NCBI RefSeq assembly: GCF_025602895.1
Contig: NW_026516472.1
Location: 1 to 35,986 of the forward strand
DNA from: Polychytrium aggregatum
Lineage: Eukaryota > Chytridiomycota > Chytridiomycetes > Polychytriales
Direction: 5' to 3'
DNA: 35,986 nucleotides
Shown here: one piece after another, positions 9,201 through 17,734 of the stretch
Layout of the letters: every line of letters begins with the position of its first letter
How positions within the stretch are numbered: the first letter of the stretch is position 1
The notes under the pieces: model-generated
Database searches by the model: none
What the model saw: only the letters and a program-made list of their open reading frames with translations
What the model was told of the DNA's origin: nothing
Position numbers and translations under genes: made by a program

Positions 9201-10313
9201 GACCTGAAAGATGGTCAGGGGTTGCGTTCCATGCCTGCATGCATCCAAAGACTCGCGCATCGAGCGGTAATCAATGCTGCAGACGCGGAGAGGAGCGTCC
9301 GAGCTGAGAGGAGGGGCGTGGACAAGGTCAGAATAATGTTCGACGGTTACTTTATTCTGAACAATGTCCGAAGAACAAACAACAGGAGGAGGTACATCAA
9401 GGAGGGAAAGAGAACTGACAACAGAAGAAGGGGTTTGGGAAGAGCGAAGGGGTTCGGGAGGAACAAGACAAGAAGGGGAAGACGAAGGTGGGAGCGTAGG
9501 AGAGGAGCTTAGATCAATCAAAGGAGTGGAATCATCAAGAAGGGGAGTGACATTGGAGGAAGTGGAGCAAGACGAAAGAGAAGTAGTGCATGGAGAGGGG
9601 TCGGAATCAACAGAAGGAGGGAGACAAAGAAGACCGCGAGACCAGACAATCTTGGGCTCGGCGGTGCGCAACCAAGGAAAGCCAAGGATAAGTGGTTGAT
9701 GTGGAGACCTGATCACATCGAACCGAAGGCGTTGCGAGACGTCCCCGAGAATCACCTCGAGTGGAGCAGTCTCGCGGAGGATGGGGCCAGACGACAGCGG
9801 CTTACCATCCACGCCTTCCACTGCCAAGGGCGAAGCCTTGGAGCAGGTGGGGACAGAGTGTCGAGCAACAAAGTCCTCGTCGATAAAGTTGCCAGAGGCA
9901 CCAGAATCGACAAGTCCTTCGCACGACAGAGAATCACCAGAAGGAAGACGAACAGCGACGGGAACAACCAACGAGCAACGACGAACAGACGAAACACAAG
10001 ACTTTGGTTCGGTACCAGCTTCGGCACCAGGGTTGCGGCTAGCACAGACAGTTAACTTTGCCGAGGGTTGGCAGGACAGCTCAGGTATTTGCACCTGTGG
10101 ATGAGGTGCAGTTCCCAGTGACACCAGAGGTGCCACGGGTACTATGCCAGAGCTGAGAGTGTCCGCCGGTCCAGAGGCAAGGCGAAGCTGTCCGCACATC
10201 ACTGCTTCCCCAGTACTTACCAAAGGCACCTTACCAATGTCTTCACTTTCGGAAGGCGGTGGGCACGGCTCCGGTTCAAGGCCTTCACTTAGAACCGGGC
10301 CTGGTCGTTTCCC
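6207..10313 (-). CDS. Element A copy 1 Pol: protease-RT-RNase H-integrase-chromodomain
   Basis: Replication polyprotein, expressed by -1 frameshifting out of Gag; the frame is open through the gag end and no ATG is needed. Numbered from the first codon after the gag overlap (10229) it has 1340 residues. Retropepsin has DSGA (D108). RT carries YLDD at 547-550. RNase H has DASDFALG (about 697). The integrase has an HHCC zinc domain (C946, C949) and a catalytic triad D979, D1039, E1075 (DD35E), then a GPF/Y-type module (about 1211). A C-terminal chromodomain spans about 1270-1325. All expected catalytic residues seen are present and no stop interrupts the frame. The last codons overlap the polypurine tract, and the TAG stop (6207-6209) ends at the LTR boundary. 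Confidence 0.95.
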   Translation of the reverse strand, partial: GKRPGPVLSEGLEPEPCPPPSESEDIGKVPLVSTGEAVMCGQLRLASGPADTLSSGIVPVAPLVSLGTAPHPQVQIPELSCQPSAKLTVCASRNPGAEAGTEPKSCVSSVRRCSLVVPVAVRLPSGDSLSCEGLVDSGASGNFIDEDFVARHSVPTCSKASPLAVEGVDGKPLSSGPILRETAPLEVILGDVSQRLRFDVIRSPHQPLILGFPWLRTAEPKIVWSRGLLCLPPSVDSDPSPCTTSLSSCSTSSNVTPLLDDSTPLIDLSSSPTLPPSSSPSCLVPPEPLRSSQTPSSVVSSLSLLDVPPPVVCSSDIVQNKVTVEHYSDLVHAPPLSSDAPLRVCSIDYRSMRESLDACRHGTQPLTIFQVHVLPTDEPSTATVEVPAEYKDFLSVFSKQEADSLPPHRPYDCPIDLEPGKSPKFGPLYSLSEPELHALRDYLDENLAKGFVRPSSSPAGSPILFVKKKDGSLRLCVDYRALNGITVKNRYPLPLIGELLDRLRGAKVFTKLDLRGAYNLLRIRSGDEWKTAFRTRYGHFEYLVMPFGLTNAPATFQHFINDVLRTELDQFAIAYLDDILIYSADPSQHVEHVKQVLSKLRAAKLYCKLEKCEFSKTSVSFLGFMVSPEGIGMERSKLSAILDWPIPRNISDLRSFVGFANFYRRFIDGYAKIAGPMTRLFRKTHGFQWSREADKAFRSLKDAFVSEPVLVHPDPSKPFVVESDASDFALGCVLSQRGADDRLHPCSFHSRTLSNAERNYSIYEKELLAIKEAFEAWRHYLEGAQHPVAVLTDHKNLEYLATARILNQRHARWSQFLSRFDIRIQYRPGARNGKADALSRRSDYIPSSASVSRDPPLLLDPAAVIRVLRSRDARSSVASRSDPVDLLQLIAEEQARDPGLDKYRRDPKFVWNGQYLTFQNRIVVPESCRVPALKSCHDPVAVGHPGIRRTLALVSRQFWWQTYRKDVKEYVSTCDTCARSKAPRHKPFGFLLPLQTADRPWGTLTMDFITDLPKSKGHTCIFVVVCSLTKMAHFMSWRSLPSAEETASLFLDNVFRLHGLPDTVVSDRGSQFTSRFWKALCTQLGIQTSLSTAFHPQTDGQTERVNQVINQYLRCYTSYQQDDWAELLPLAEFSYNNLENSSTHASPFLATYGFHPRFEVPVVAGGPDVPSATERVEHLQRNLALLKENLEKAKSDYKHFSDLRRSQAPDLRPGDQVWVLTRNISTTRPSKKLDYQRIGPFTILEAVGTLAFRLDLPKDIKVHPVFHVSLLEPYKKNSLPGRVQAPPPAVVIDGNLEWEVEEILDSKFVRGKLHYLIDWKGYPVTDRSWEPADIVFAPTVAAEYHRRYPDKPGPRRTQDGTRRSLRRR
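10271..10313 (-). promoter_or_regulatory. -1 programmed frameshift signal between gag and pol (A1)
   Basis: On the minus strand the Gag frame reads through G GGA AAC (10313-10307), a canonical X XXY YYZ slippery heptamer in the correct phase. After an 8-nt spacer comes a perfect 7-bp inverted repeat, CCGGTTC (10298-10292) and GAACCGG (10277-10271), with a 14-nt loop. The Gag stop TAA (10291-10289) begins the loop. A slip of -1 enters the open Pol frame directly. Confidence 0.8.
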
Positions 10314-11266
10314 GAACTGAAGTCTTGCACTTCTCCATCTTCGTAAACGATGGTGCGGATGATCCTCGGGCCGGGAGGTCCAGGGGGCGGTCCGGTAGCT
10401 CTGGTAGATCCAAACTTGACGGGGCAGTTTCGTACCAAGTGGCCCTTCTTGCCACAGTACAGGCAGAGTCCAAAGCGGCGGCGGCGTTGTTTCTCCTCGG
10501 CGGTCAGGGGTCCAGAGACGGCAGAGTCCACTTGCATGGGCTCGGAAACAATGTAGGAGGGGTGCGGCGGAGCGAGGACGGGCGCGGGAGCGATGGCGGG
10601 AACGGCAGCGGAGGCGGAACCAAAGGCGAACTGGGAAGACCGGTAGCGGGCAGGCGTGCTTCGGCGCTCTTGACGGCGCTCGCGGATTCGTGCATCGAGC
10701 TCGTTACAAAGCTCGATGTACTCCTCCAGATCTCGTGGCAGAGGGCGAACTCGCGAAAGTTCGTCTCTGACATCATCCGACAAGCCAAGTCGGAAGAACG
10801 AGATCTTTGCACCGTCGTTCCAAGTCGTATCGGCGGCAATACGAAGGAACTCGGATGCATAGACTGCGCACGGGCGGTTGCCCTGAGACAGTGTGGTGAT
10901 CACTGACTCGGCAGTCCTGGCCCGATCAGGGTCGTCAAACACTTTGGAAAAGCGTTCTAGGAAATCGCCAAAAGAGTTGAGTCGGGGATCACCCATCTCA
11001 AGCATCGGAGTCGCCCACTGGAGAGCCGGTCCAGTGAGCAGACTAATGACGAATCCGACCTTAATCGGGTCAGCAGGGAACCGGTGGGGCTGCATTCGTA
11101 TATACAGTTTGCACTGATTTACGAATGCCCGGAACCCTTGCCGGTTACCGTCGTAACGGTCCGGCATCTGCACGCTGTACCCAGCGGCAGGAGCATCGCG
11201 AGCTGTCCGGAGCTCGGCGAGCTCGGCCTCCAAGGCACGGAGGCGGTCCACGAGGGCAGGATCCAT
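10289..11266 (-). CDS. Element A copy 1 Gag
   Basis: 325-residue capsid protein. The ATG at 11266 (MDPALVDRL) is shared by both copies, whereas any upstream start depends on a homopolymer run that differs between them. It has a short N-terminal coiled-coil-like helix, a retrotransposon gag core (about residues 35-200, with the LTGPALQW segment), a Pro/Ala linker and one zinc knuckle CLYCGKKGHLVRNC (CX2CX4HX4C) at 268-281. It ends at TAA 10289-10291, 16 nt after the slippery heptamer. Pol follows in the -1 frame. Confidence 0.93.
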   Translation of the reverse strand: MDPALVDRLRALEAELAELRTARDAPAAGYSVQMPDRYDGNRQGFRAFVNQCKLYIRMQPHRFPADPIKVGFVISLLTGPALQWATPMLEMGDPRLNSFGDFLERFSKVFDDPDRARTAESVITTLSQGNRPCAVYASEFLRIAADTTWNDGAKISFFRLGLSDDVRDELSRVRPLPRDLEEYIELCNELDARIRERRQERRSTPARYRSSQFAFGSASAAVPAIAPAPVLAPPHPSYIVSEPMQVDSAVSGPLTAEEKQRRRRFGLCLYCGKKGHLVRNCPVKFGSTRATGPPPGPPGPRIIRTIVYEDGEVQDFSSGNDQARF

Positions 11267-11290
11267 GGCGGGACTGGGACTGGGACTGGG

Positions 11291-11304
11291 AAAAAAAAAA
11301 AAAA
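11291..11304. repeat. Poly-A run of 14, upstream of Gag in copy 1
   Basis: Fourteen A on the plus strand (poly-U in the transcript), 25 nt before the Gag ATG. The other copy has 13 at 17582-17594. This is the only difference I found between the two copies. Confidence 0.85.
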
Positions 11305-11431
11305 GCGAGGAGGTTCAAGAACAGGAGAGCGAAGAGGGCTCAGACACAAGTGTGCTTGAGGTTCGGACAGGACTAGGAAAGGGGCGGGGCTAGGAGCGGA
11401 AGATACCAAGCAGGTGGTATCAGTAGAAGAG

Positions 11432-11443
11432 AGTTCGAACAAA
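11432..11443 (-). other. Probable self-primed primer-binding site of element A1
   Basis: One base inside the 5' LTR, the minus-strand RNA has TTTGTTCGAACT. This is exactly complementary over 12 nt to AGTTCGAACAAA in the LTR (plus 11532-11543), which lies about 39 nt after the LTR TATA box, where the transcript could begin. The arrangement matches the Tf1/sushi self-priming mechanism, and no TGG-starting tRNA site adjoins the LTR. Part of the match (GTTCGAAC) is itself palindromic, which weakens the statistics. Confidence 0.55.
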
Positions 11444-11444
11444 G

Positions 11445-11863
11445 TGTAAGGAGTGAACAAGCGCAAGGACGAAGACCAAGTGCTTGGTATGAGCTTTATT
11501 AGCTTTTAGCCCCGAACACCAAAGAACAAGTTTTGTTCGAACTGGTGTTCAACATAGGCTCAGACATGCAGGGCTATTTATAGACCGGGAGAAGGTCGAG
11601 GGGCAAAAGTGGGCGAGAAGGGTGGAGCATCACAGAGAAGCGAGAAGGGGGTGCGAGAGTGGCTGGTGTGCAAGCGAGAGAGGCTTGGCACAGCCCGGGG
11701 ACATGTGCCGAGCGGTGGGGGAGGCAGGAAACCAGTAGACGCGGGTGGCAACGGCGCGTGCTCATGCATGGGGGCAAACAAACACGTGGGGACTCATGAT
11801 TGGTGCGGAGGGCGAGAGCATGCGGGACAATCTCATTGGTCCGTTGTGATGCTGGTCATCACA
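11445..11863 (-). repeat. Element A copy 1, 5' LTR
   Basis: Intact 419-bp LTR matching 12079-12497 and 17735-18153. On the minus strand it has a TATAAATA box (plus 11575-11582), the putative transcript start (about 11543) and AATAAA (plus 11495-11500), giving a U3-R-U5 order. It is followed on the plus strand by the duplicated GCCCG and then Fanzor sequence. Confidence 0.95.
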
Positions 11864-12078
11864 GCCCGTCACCATCGCTTCACGGGCCACAGGAGACGCC
11901 AAGTGGCCGTCGACAGGATGTGCAAGGCCGTCCTGAAGCACGCCCCGAAACGGACCGATGTGGTGATCGCCTTTGGCAATGCCTCATGGCGGCAAGGCAA
12001 GGGCTATGCATCCAGCCCTCGGAGGCAGCGGTTTGCTCGGTACTTTGAGCAATTCGAGCACCACCGACGCCGTCCCAA
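11864..12078 (+). pseudogene. Fanzor, middle part (RuvC-II region)
   Basis: A 215-bp island of Fanzor coding sequence between two element A copies. Its first five bases are the GCCCG duplication and its last five, CCCAA (12074-12078), are the duplication of the next insertion. Skipping the duplicate, codon 623 is completed at 11869 and the frame is open through codon 692. It encodes a helical, basic stretch and VVIAFGNASW (G659-W663), the position of RuvC-II. No acidic residue occupies the usual Glu position; Fanzors are known to use a relocated Glu. No independent start or stop makes this a gene of its own. Confidence 0.87.
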
Positions 12079-12497
12079 TGTAAGGAGTGAACAAGCGCAA
12101 GGACGAAGACCAAGTGCTTGGTATGAGCTTTATTAGCTTTTAGCCCCGAACACCAAAGAACAAGTTTTGTTCGAACTGGTGTTCAACATAGGCTCAGACA
12201 TGCAGGGCTATTTATAGACCGGGAGAAGGTCGAGGGGCAAAAGTGGGCGAGAAGGGTGGAGCATCACAGAGAAGCGAGAAGGGGGTGCGAGAGTGGCTGG
12301 TGTGCAAGCGAGAGAGGCTTGGCACAGCCCGGGGACATGTGCCGAGCGGTGGGGGAGGCAGGAAACCAGTAGACGCGGGTGGCAACGGCGCGTGCTCATG
12401 CATGGGGGCAAACAAACACGTGGGGACTCATGATTGGTGCGGAGGGCGAGAGCATGCGGGACAATCTCATTGGTCCGTTGTGATGCTGGTCATCACA
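12079..12497 (-). repeat. Element A copy 2, 3' LTR
   Basis: 419 bp, TGTAAG to CATCACA. It lies only 215 bp from the 5' LTR of copy 1 in the same orientation, so recombination between them could delete the Fanzor island. Confidence 0.95.
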
Positions 12498-15400
12498 CTA
12501 TCTCCTCCTTAAACTACGGCGTGTTCCATCTTGAGTTCTCCTGGGGCCAGGCTTGTCTGGGTAGCGTCGGTGGTACTCCGCGGCCACCGTTGGGGCAAAG
12601 ACAATGTCGGCGGGCTCCCAACTTCGATCGGTGACCGGGTAGCCTTTCCAATCGATGAGATAGTGCAGCTTTCCGCGCACGAACTTGGAGTCTAAGATCT
12701 CTTCGACCTCCCACTCCAAGTTCCCATCGATGACCACCGCAGGGGGCGGCGCTTGCACCCGACCCGGAAGCGAGTTCTTCTTGTAGGGCTCAAGAAGAGA
12801 CACATGGAACACCGGGTGCACCTTTATGTCCTTTGGCAAGTCCAGGCGGAAAGCCAATGTCCCGACGGCCTCGAGGATGGTGAATGGTCCAATCCTCTGG
12901 TAATCCAGCTTCTTGCTTGGGCGAGTGGTGCTGATGTTACGAGTCAGCACCCAGACTTGATCGCCCGGACGCAAGTCGGGAGCCTGGGACCTCCGGAGAT
13001 CTGAGAAGTGCTTGTAGTCAGACTTTGCCTTCTCAAGATTCTCCTTCAACAGTGCCAGGTTCCGCTGGAGATGTTCAACCCTCTCCGTGGCAGAGGGAAC
13101 ATCAGGGCCGCCAGCGACAACGGGGACTTCGAACCTTGGGTGGAACCCATAGGTTGCCAAGAATGGCGAGGCATGTGTTGACGAGTTCTCGAGGTTATTG
13201 TAAGAGAACTCGGCCAACGGCAGCAGCTCGGCCCAGTCATCTTGCTGATACGACGTGTAACAGCGCAGGTATTGGTTGATGACCTGGTTGACCCTCTCAG
13301 TCTGTCCATCGGTCTGGGGATGGAAGGCCGTGGACAGACTGGTTTGGATCCCGAGCTGCGTGCAGAGTGCCTTCCAGAACCGAGAGGTGAACTGACTTCC
13401 TCGGTCTGAAACCACTGTGTCGGGGAGGCCATGGAGACGAAAGACATTGTCGAGGAACAGTGACGCAGTCTCCTCCGCCGACGGCAGTGAACGCCAGGAC
13501 ATAAAGTGTGCCATCTTTGTGAGGCTGCATACCACCACAAAGATGCAGGTGTGACCCTTGGACTTTGGCAGATCAGTGATAAAGTCCATGGTCAGTGTCC
13601 CCCAGGGTCGATCGGCTGTCTGGAGTGGCAACAGGAACCCAAACGGCTTGTGTCGCGGAGCTTTCGAGCGTGCACAGGTGTCGCACGTCGAGACGTACTC
13701 TTTGACATCTTTCCGATAGGTTTGCCACCAAAACTGTCGCGATACCAGAGCCAGAGTCCGTCGGATGCCTGGATGACCCACAGCGACTGGGTCATGGCAC
13801 GACTTGAGCGCCGGAACTCGGCACGACTCTGGGACCACAATCCTGTTCTGGAAGGTGAGGTACTGGCCATTCCAGACGAACTTCGGGTCACGACGGTATT
13901 TGTCTAGACCGGGATCCCGAGCCTGCTCTTCGGCTATGAGCTGCAGCAAATCCACAGGGTCACTGCGACTTGCAACCGAAGAGCGGGCGTCTCTGCTTCG
14001 GAGCACGCGTATCACCGCGGCAGGATCGAGAAGCAGAGGCGGATCCCTCGACACGGAGGCCGACGAAGGGATGTAGTCCGAGCGACGAGACAGGGCATCG
14101 GCCTTGCCGTTCCTCGCACCAGGACGGTACTGGATGCGGATGTCGAACCGAGACAAGAACTGGGACCACCGTGCATGACGCTGGTTTAGGATGCGAGCCG
14201 TTGCCAGGTACTCCAAGTTCTTGTGATCGGTCAGAACGGCAACGGGATGCTGGGCGCCTTCGAGGTAGTGTCGCCACGCCTCGAAAGCCTCCTTGATCGC
14301 CAACAGCTCTTTCTCGTATATGCTGTAGTTACGTTCAGCATTCGAGAGTGTCCGCGAATGGAACGAGCAAGGATGAAGGCGATCATCAGCACCCCGCTGG
14401 GAGAGCACGCATCCAAGCGCAAAGTCCGACGCATCTGACTCTACGACGAACGGCTTGGATGGGTCCGGATGCACCAGAACGGGCTCCGAAACGAAGGCAT
14501 CCTTCAAGGATCTGAATGCTTTATCGGCTTCGCGGGACCACTGGAAGCCATGCGTCTTCCGGAAGAGCCGAGTCATGGGCCCCGCGATCTTTGCGTATCC
14601 ATCGATGAAGCGTCGATAGAAGTTCGCAAACCCGACAAAGGATCGAAGATCCGAGATGTTGCGCGGTATGGGCCAATCCAAGATCGCAGAGAGCTTGGAT
14701 CGCTCCATACCGATGCCCTCGGGCGAGACCATGAAACCAAGGAACGAGACCGAGGTTTTGGAGAACTCGCACTTCTCCAGCTTGCAATACAGCTTTGCAG
14801 CTCGGAGCTTCGAGAGGACCTGCTTGACGTGCTCTACATGCTGCGACGGATCAGCACTGTAGATCAAGATATCGTCAAGATACGCAATTGCGAACTGGTC
14901 CAACTCGGTGCGCAGGACGTCGTTGATGAAGTGCTGGAACGTCGCTGGCGCGTTGGTGAGCCCAAAGGGCATCACCAAGTACTCGAAGTGCCCATATCGA
15001 GTACGGAAAGCTGTCTTCCACTCGTCCCCGGAGCGGATGCGCAGCAGATTGTAGGCTCCACGAAGGTCCAGCTTAGTGAACACCTTCGCGCCTCGAAGTC
15101 GGTCCAGCAGCTCGCCGATCAGCGGTAAAGGGTAACGGTTCTTTACCGTGATACCGTTCAGTGCGCGGTAGTCAACGCAAAGACGAAGTGAGCCGTCCTT
15201 CTTCTTGACGAAGAGGATTGGTGAGCCTGCTGGGGACGACGAAGGACGAACGAATCCCTTGGCAAGATTCTCGTCGAGATAGTCACGCAGAGCGTGAAGT
15301 TCGGGCTCGGACAGTGAGTACAGAGGCCCGAACTTTGGCGACTTGCCCGGCTCCAAGTCAATGGGGCAGTCATAAGGGCGATGCGGAGGCAAGGAGTCAG

Positions 15401-16604
15401 CTTCCTGTTTAGAGAAAACAGACAGGAAGTCCTTGTACTCCGCAGGCACTTCGACAGTCGCAGTGCTCGGCTCGTCAGTGGGCAGGACATGGACCTGAAA
15501 GATGGTCAGGGGTTGCGTTCCATGCCTGCATGCATCCAAAGACTCGCGCATCGAGCGGTAATCAATGCTGCAGACGCGGAGAGGAGCGTCCGAGCTGAGA
15601 GGAGGGGCGTGGACAAGGTCAGAATAATGTTCGACGGTTACTTTATTCTGAACAATGTCCGAAGAACAAACAACAGGAGGAGGTACATCAAGGAGGGAAA
15701 GAGAACTGACAACAGAAGAAGGGGTTTGGGAAGAGCGAAGGGGTTCGGGAGGAACAAGACAAGAAGGGGAAGACGAAGGTGGGAGCGTAGGAGAGGAGCT
15801 TAGATCAATCAAAGGAGTGGAATCATCAAGAAGGGGAGTGACATTGGAGGAAGTGGAGCAAGACGAAAGAGAAGTAGTGCATGGAGAGGGGTCGGAATCA
15901 ACAGAAGGAGGGAGACAAAGAAGACCGCGAGACCAGACAATCTTGGGCTCGGCGGTGCGCAACCAAGGAAAGCCAAGGATAAGTGGTTGATGTGGAGACC
16001 TGATCACATCGAACCGAAGGCGTTGCGAGACGTCCCCGAGAATCACCTCGAGTGGAGCAGTCTCGCGGAGGATGGGGCCAGACGACAGCGGCTTACCATC
16101 CACGCCTTCCACTGCCAAGGGCGAAGCCTTGGAGCAGGTGGGGACAGAGTGTCGAGCAACAAAGTCCTCGTCGATAAAGTTGCCAGAGGCACCAGAATCG
16201 ACAAGTCCTTCGCACGACAGAGAATCACCAGAAGGAAGACGAACAGCGACGGGAACAACCAACGAGCAACGACGAACAGACGAAACACAAGACTTTGGTT
16301 CGGTACCAGCTTCGGCACCAGGGTTGCGGCTAGCACAGACAGTTAACTTTGCCGAGGGTTGGCAGGACAGCTCAGGTATTTGCACCTGTGGATGAGGTGC
16401 AGTTCCCAGTGACACCAGAGGTGCCACGGGTACTATGCCAGAGCTGAGAGTGTCCGCCGGTCCAGAGGCAAGGCGAAGCTGTCCGCACATCACTGCTTCC
16501 CCAGTACTTACCAAAGGCACCTTACCAATGTCTTCACTTTCGGAAGGCGGTGGGCACGGCTCCGGTTCAAGGCCTTCACTTAGAACCGGGCCTGGTCGTT
16601 TCCC
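12498..16604 (-). CDS. Element A copy 2 Pol: protease-RT-RNase H-integrase-chromodomain
   Basis: Same 1340-residue organisation as copy 1 (DSGA protease, YLDD RT, RNase H, DD35E integrase, chromodomain). It is uninterrupted from the gag overlap to the TAG at 12498-12500, which is again part of the polypurine tract abutting the LTR. No amino-acid difference from copy 1 was seen. It is expressed by -1 frameshift from Gag. Confidence 0.95.
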   Translation of the reverse strand, partial: GKRPGPVLSEGLEPEPCPPPSESEDIGKVPLVSTGEAVMCGQLRLASGPADTLSSGIVPVAPLVSLGTAPHPQVQIPELSCQPSAKLTVCASRNPGAEAGTEPKSCVSSVRRCSLVVPVAVRLPSGDSLSCEGLVDSGASGNFIDEDFVARHSVPTCSKASPLAVEGVDGKPLSSGPILRETAPLEVILGDVSQRLRFDVIRSPHQPLILGFPWLRTAEPKIVWSRGLLCLPPSVDSDPSPCTTSLSSCSTSSNVTPLLDDSTPLIDLSSSPTLPPSSSPSCLVPPEPLRSSQTPSSVVSSLSLLDVPPPVVCSSDIVQNKVTVEHYSDLVHAPPLSSDAPLRVCSIDYRSMRESLDACRHGTQPLTIFQVHVLPTDEPSTATVEVPAEYKDFLSVFSKQEADSLPPHRPYDCPIDLEPGKSPKFGPLYSLSEPELHALRDYLDENLAKGFVRPSSSPAGSPILFVKKKDGSLRLCVDYRALNGITVKNRYPLPLIGELLDRLRGAKVFTKLDLRGAYNLLRIRSGDEWKTAFRTRYGHFEYLVMPFGLTNAPATFQHFINDVLRTELDQFAIAYLDDILIYSADPSQHVEHVKQVLSKLRAAKLYCKLEKCEFSKTSVSFLGFMVSPEGIGMERSKLSAILDWPIPRNISDLRSFVGFANFYRRFIDGYAKIAGPMTRLFRKTHGFQWSREADKAFRSLKDAFVSEPVLVHPDPSKPFVVESDASDFALGCVLSQRGADDRLHPCSFHSRTLSNAERNYSIYEKELLAIKEAFEAWRHYLEGAQHPVAVLTDHKNLEYLATARILNQRHARWSQFLSRFDIRIQYRPGARNGKADALSRRSDYIPSSASVSRDPPLLLDPAAVIRVLRSRDARSSVASRSDPVDLLQLIAEEQARDPGLDKYRRDPKFVWNGQYLTFQNRIVVPESCRVPALKSCHDPVAVGHPGIRRTLALVSRQFWWQTYRKDVKEYVSTCDTCARSKAPRHKPFGFLLPLQTADRPWGTLTMDFITDLPKSKGHTCIFVVVCSLTKMAHFMSWRSLPSAEETASLFLDNVFRLHGLPDTVVSDRGSQFTSRFWKALCTQLGIQTSLSTAFHPQTDGQTERVNQVINQYLRCYTSYQQDDWAELLPLAEFSYNNLENSSTHASPFLATYGFHPRFEVPVVAGGPDVPSATERVEHLQRNLALLKENLEKAKSDYKHFSDLRRSQAPDLRPGDQVWVLTRNISTTRPSKKLDYQRIGPFTILEAVGTLAFRLDLPKDIKVHPVFHVSLLEPYKKNSLPGRVQAPPPAVVIDGNLEWEVEEILDSKFVRGKLHYLIDWKGYPVTDRSWEPADIVFAPTVAAEYHRRYPDKPGPRRTQDGTRRSLRRR
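16562..16604 (-). promoter_or_regulatory. -1 programmed frameshift signal between gag and pol (A2)
   Basis: Slippery GGGAAAC at 16604-16598, 8-nt spacer, and a 7-bp inverted repeat at 16583-16589 and 16562-16568. Identical to copy 1. Confidence 0.8.
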
Positions 16605-17557
16605 GAACTGAAGTCTTGCACTTCTCCATCTTCGTAAACGATGGTGCGGATGATCCTCGGGCCGGGAGGTCCAGGGGGCGGTCCGGTAGCTCTGGTAGAT
16701 CCAAACTTGACGGGGCAGTTTCGTACCAAGTGGCCCTTCTTGCCACAGTACAGGCAGAGTCCAAAGCGGCGGCGGCGTTGTTTCTCCTCGGCGGTCAGGG
16801 GTCCAGAGACGGCAGAGTCCACTTGCATGGGCTCGGAAACAATGTAGGAGGGGTGCGGCGGAGCGAGGACGGGCGCGGGAGCGATGGCGGGAACGGCAGC
16901 GGAGGCGGAACCAAAGGCGAACTGGGAAGACCGGTAGCGGGCAGGCGTGCTTCGGCGCTCTTGACGGCGCTCGCGGATTCGTGCATCGAGCTCGTTACAA
17001 AGCTCGATGTACTCCTCCAGATCTCGTGGCAGAGGGCGAACTCGCGAAAGTTCGTCTCTGACATCATCCGACAAGCCAAGTCGGAAGAACGAGATCTTTG
17101 CACCGTCGTTCCAAGTCGTATCGGCGGCAATACGAAGGAACTCGGATGCATAGACTGCGCACGGGCGGTTGCCCTGAGACAGTGTGGTGATCACTGACTC
17201 GGCAGTCCTGGCCCGATCAGGGTCGTCAAACACTTTGGAAAAGCGTTCTAGGAAATCGCCAAAAGAGTTGAGTCGGGGATCACCCATCTCAAGCATCGGA
17301 GTCGCCCACTGGAGAGCCGGTCCAGTGAGCAGACTAATGACGAATCCGACCTTAATCGGGTCAGCAGGGAACCGGTGGGGCTGCATTCGTATATACAGTT
17401 TGCACTGATTTACGAATGCCCGGAACCCTTGCCGGTTACCGTCGTAACGGTCCGGCATCTGCACGCTGTACCCAGCGGCAGGAGCATCGCGAGCTGTCCG
17501 GAGCTCGGCGAGCTCGGCCTCCAAGGCACGGAGGCGGTCCACGAGGGCAGGATCCAT
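16580..17557 (-). CDS. Element A copy 2 Gag
   Basis: 325 aa from ATG 17557, identical in the reading to copy 1, with gag core and CX2CX4HX4C knuckle. Because the upstream homopolymer has 13 rather than 14 bases, an in-frame ATG at 17608 could add 17 hydrophobic/Ser-Pro residues in this copy only. The common start is preferred. Confidence 0.93.
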   Translation of the reverse strand: MDPALVDRLRALEAELAELRTARDAPAAGYSVQMPDRYDGNRQGFRAFVNQCKLYIRMQPHRFPADPIKVGFVISLLTGPALQWATPMLEMGDPRLNSFGDFLERFSKVFDDPDRARTAESVITTLSQGNRPCAVYASEFLRIAADTTWNDGAKISFFRLGLSDDVRDELSRVRPLPRDLEEYIELCNELDARIRERRQERRSTPARYRSSQFAFGSASAAVPAIAPAPVLAPPHPSYIVSEPMQVDSAVSGPLTAEEKQRRRRFGLCLYCGKKGHLVRNCPVKFGSTRATGPPPGPPGPRIIRTIVYEDGEVQDFSSGNDQARF

Positions 17558-17721
17558 GGCGGGACTGGGACTGGGACTGGGAAAAAAAAAAAAAGCGAGG
17601 AGGTTCAAGAACAGGAGAGCGAAGAGGGCTCAGACACAAGTGTGCTTGAGGTTCGGACAGGACTAGGAAAGGGGCGGGGCTAGGAGCGGAAGATACCAAG
17701 CAGGTGGTATCAGTAGAAGAG

Positions 17722-17733
17722 AGTTCGAACAAA
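17722..17733 (-). other. Probable self-primed primer-binding site of element A2
   Basis: Same 12-nt complement of the LTR segment as in copy 1, one base from the 5' LTR (17735). Confidence 0.55.
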
Positions 17734-17734
17734 G

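Larger units (their letters stand above)
2677..11863 (-). mobile_element. Ty3/gypsy chromovirus, element A copy 1 (contains nested element B)
   Basis: LTR retrotransposon on the minus strand. Its LTRs are 2677-2961 plus 6073-6206 (3' LTR, split by element B) and 11445-11863 (5' LTR). Both total 419 bp, begin TGTAAG and end CATCACA on the plus strand. Flanking 5-bp target duplications are GCCCG at 2672-2676 and 11864-11868. Without B the element is 6076 bp. Gene order is Gag, protease, RT, RNase H, integrase, chromodomain, as in chromoviruses. Apart from one base in a poly-A run, every stretch I compared matches copy 2, so both insertions are young. Regulatory signals are listed separately. 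Confidence 0.95.

Noticed and set aside
6207..17608. Many plus-strand open frames within both A copies
   Set aside because: Antisense shadows of gag and pol, repeated in both copies.
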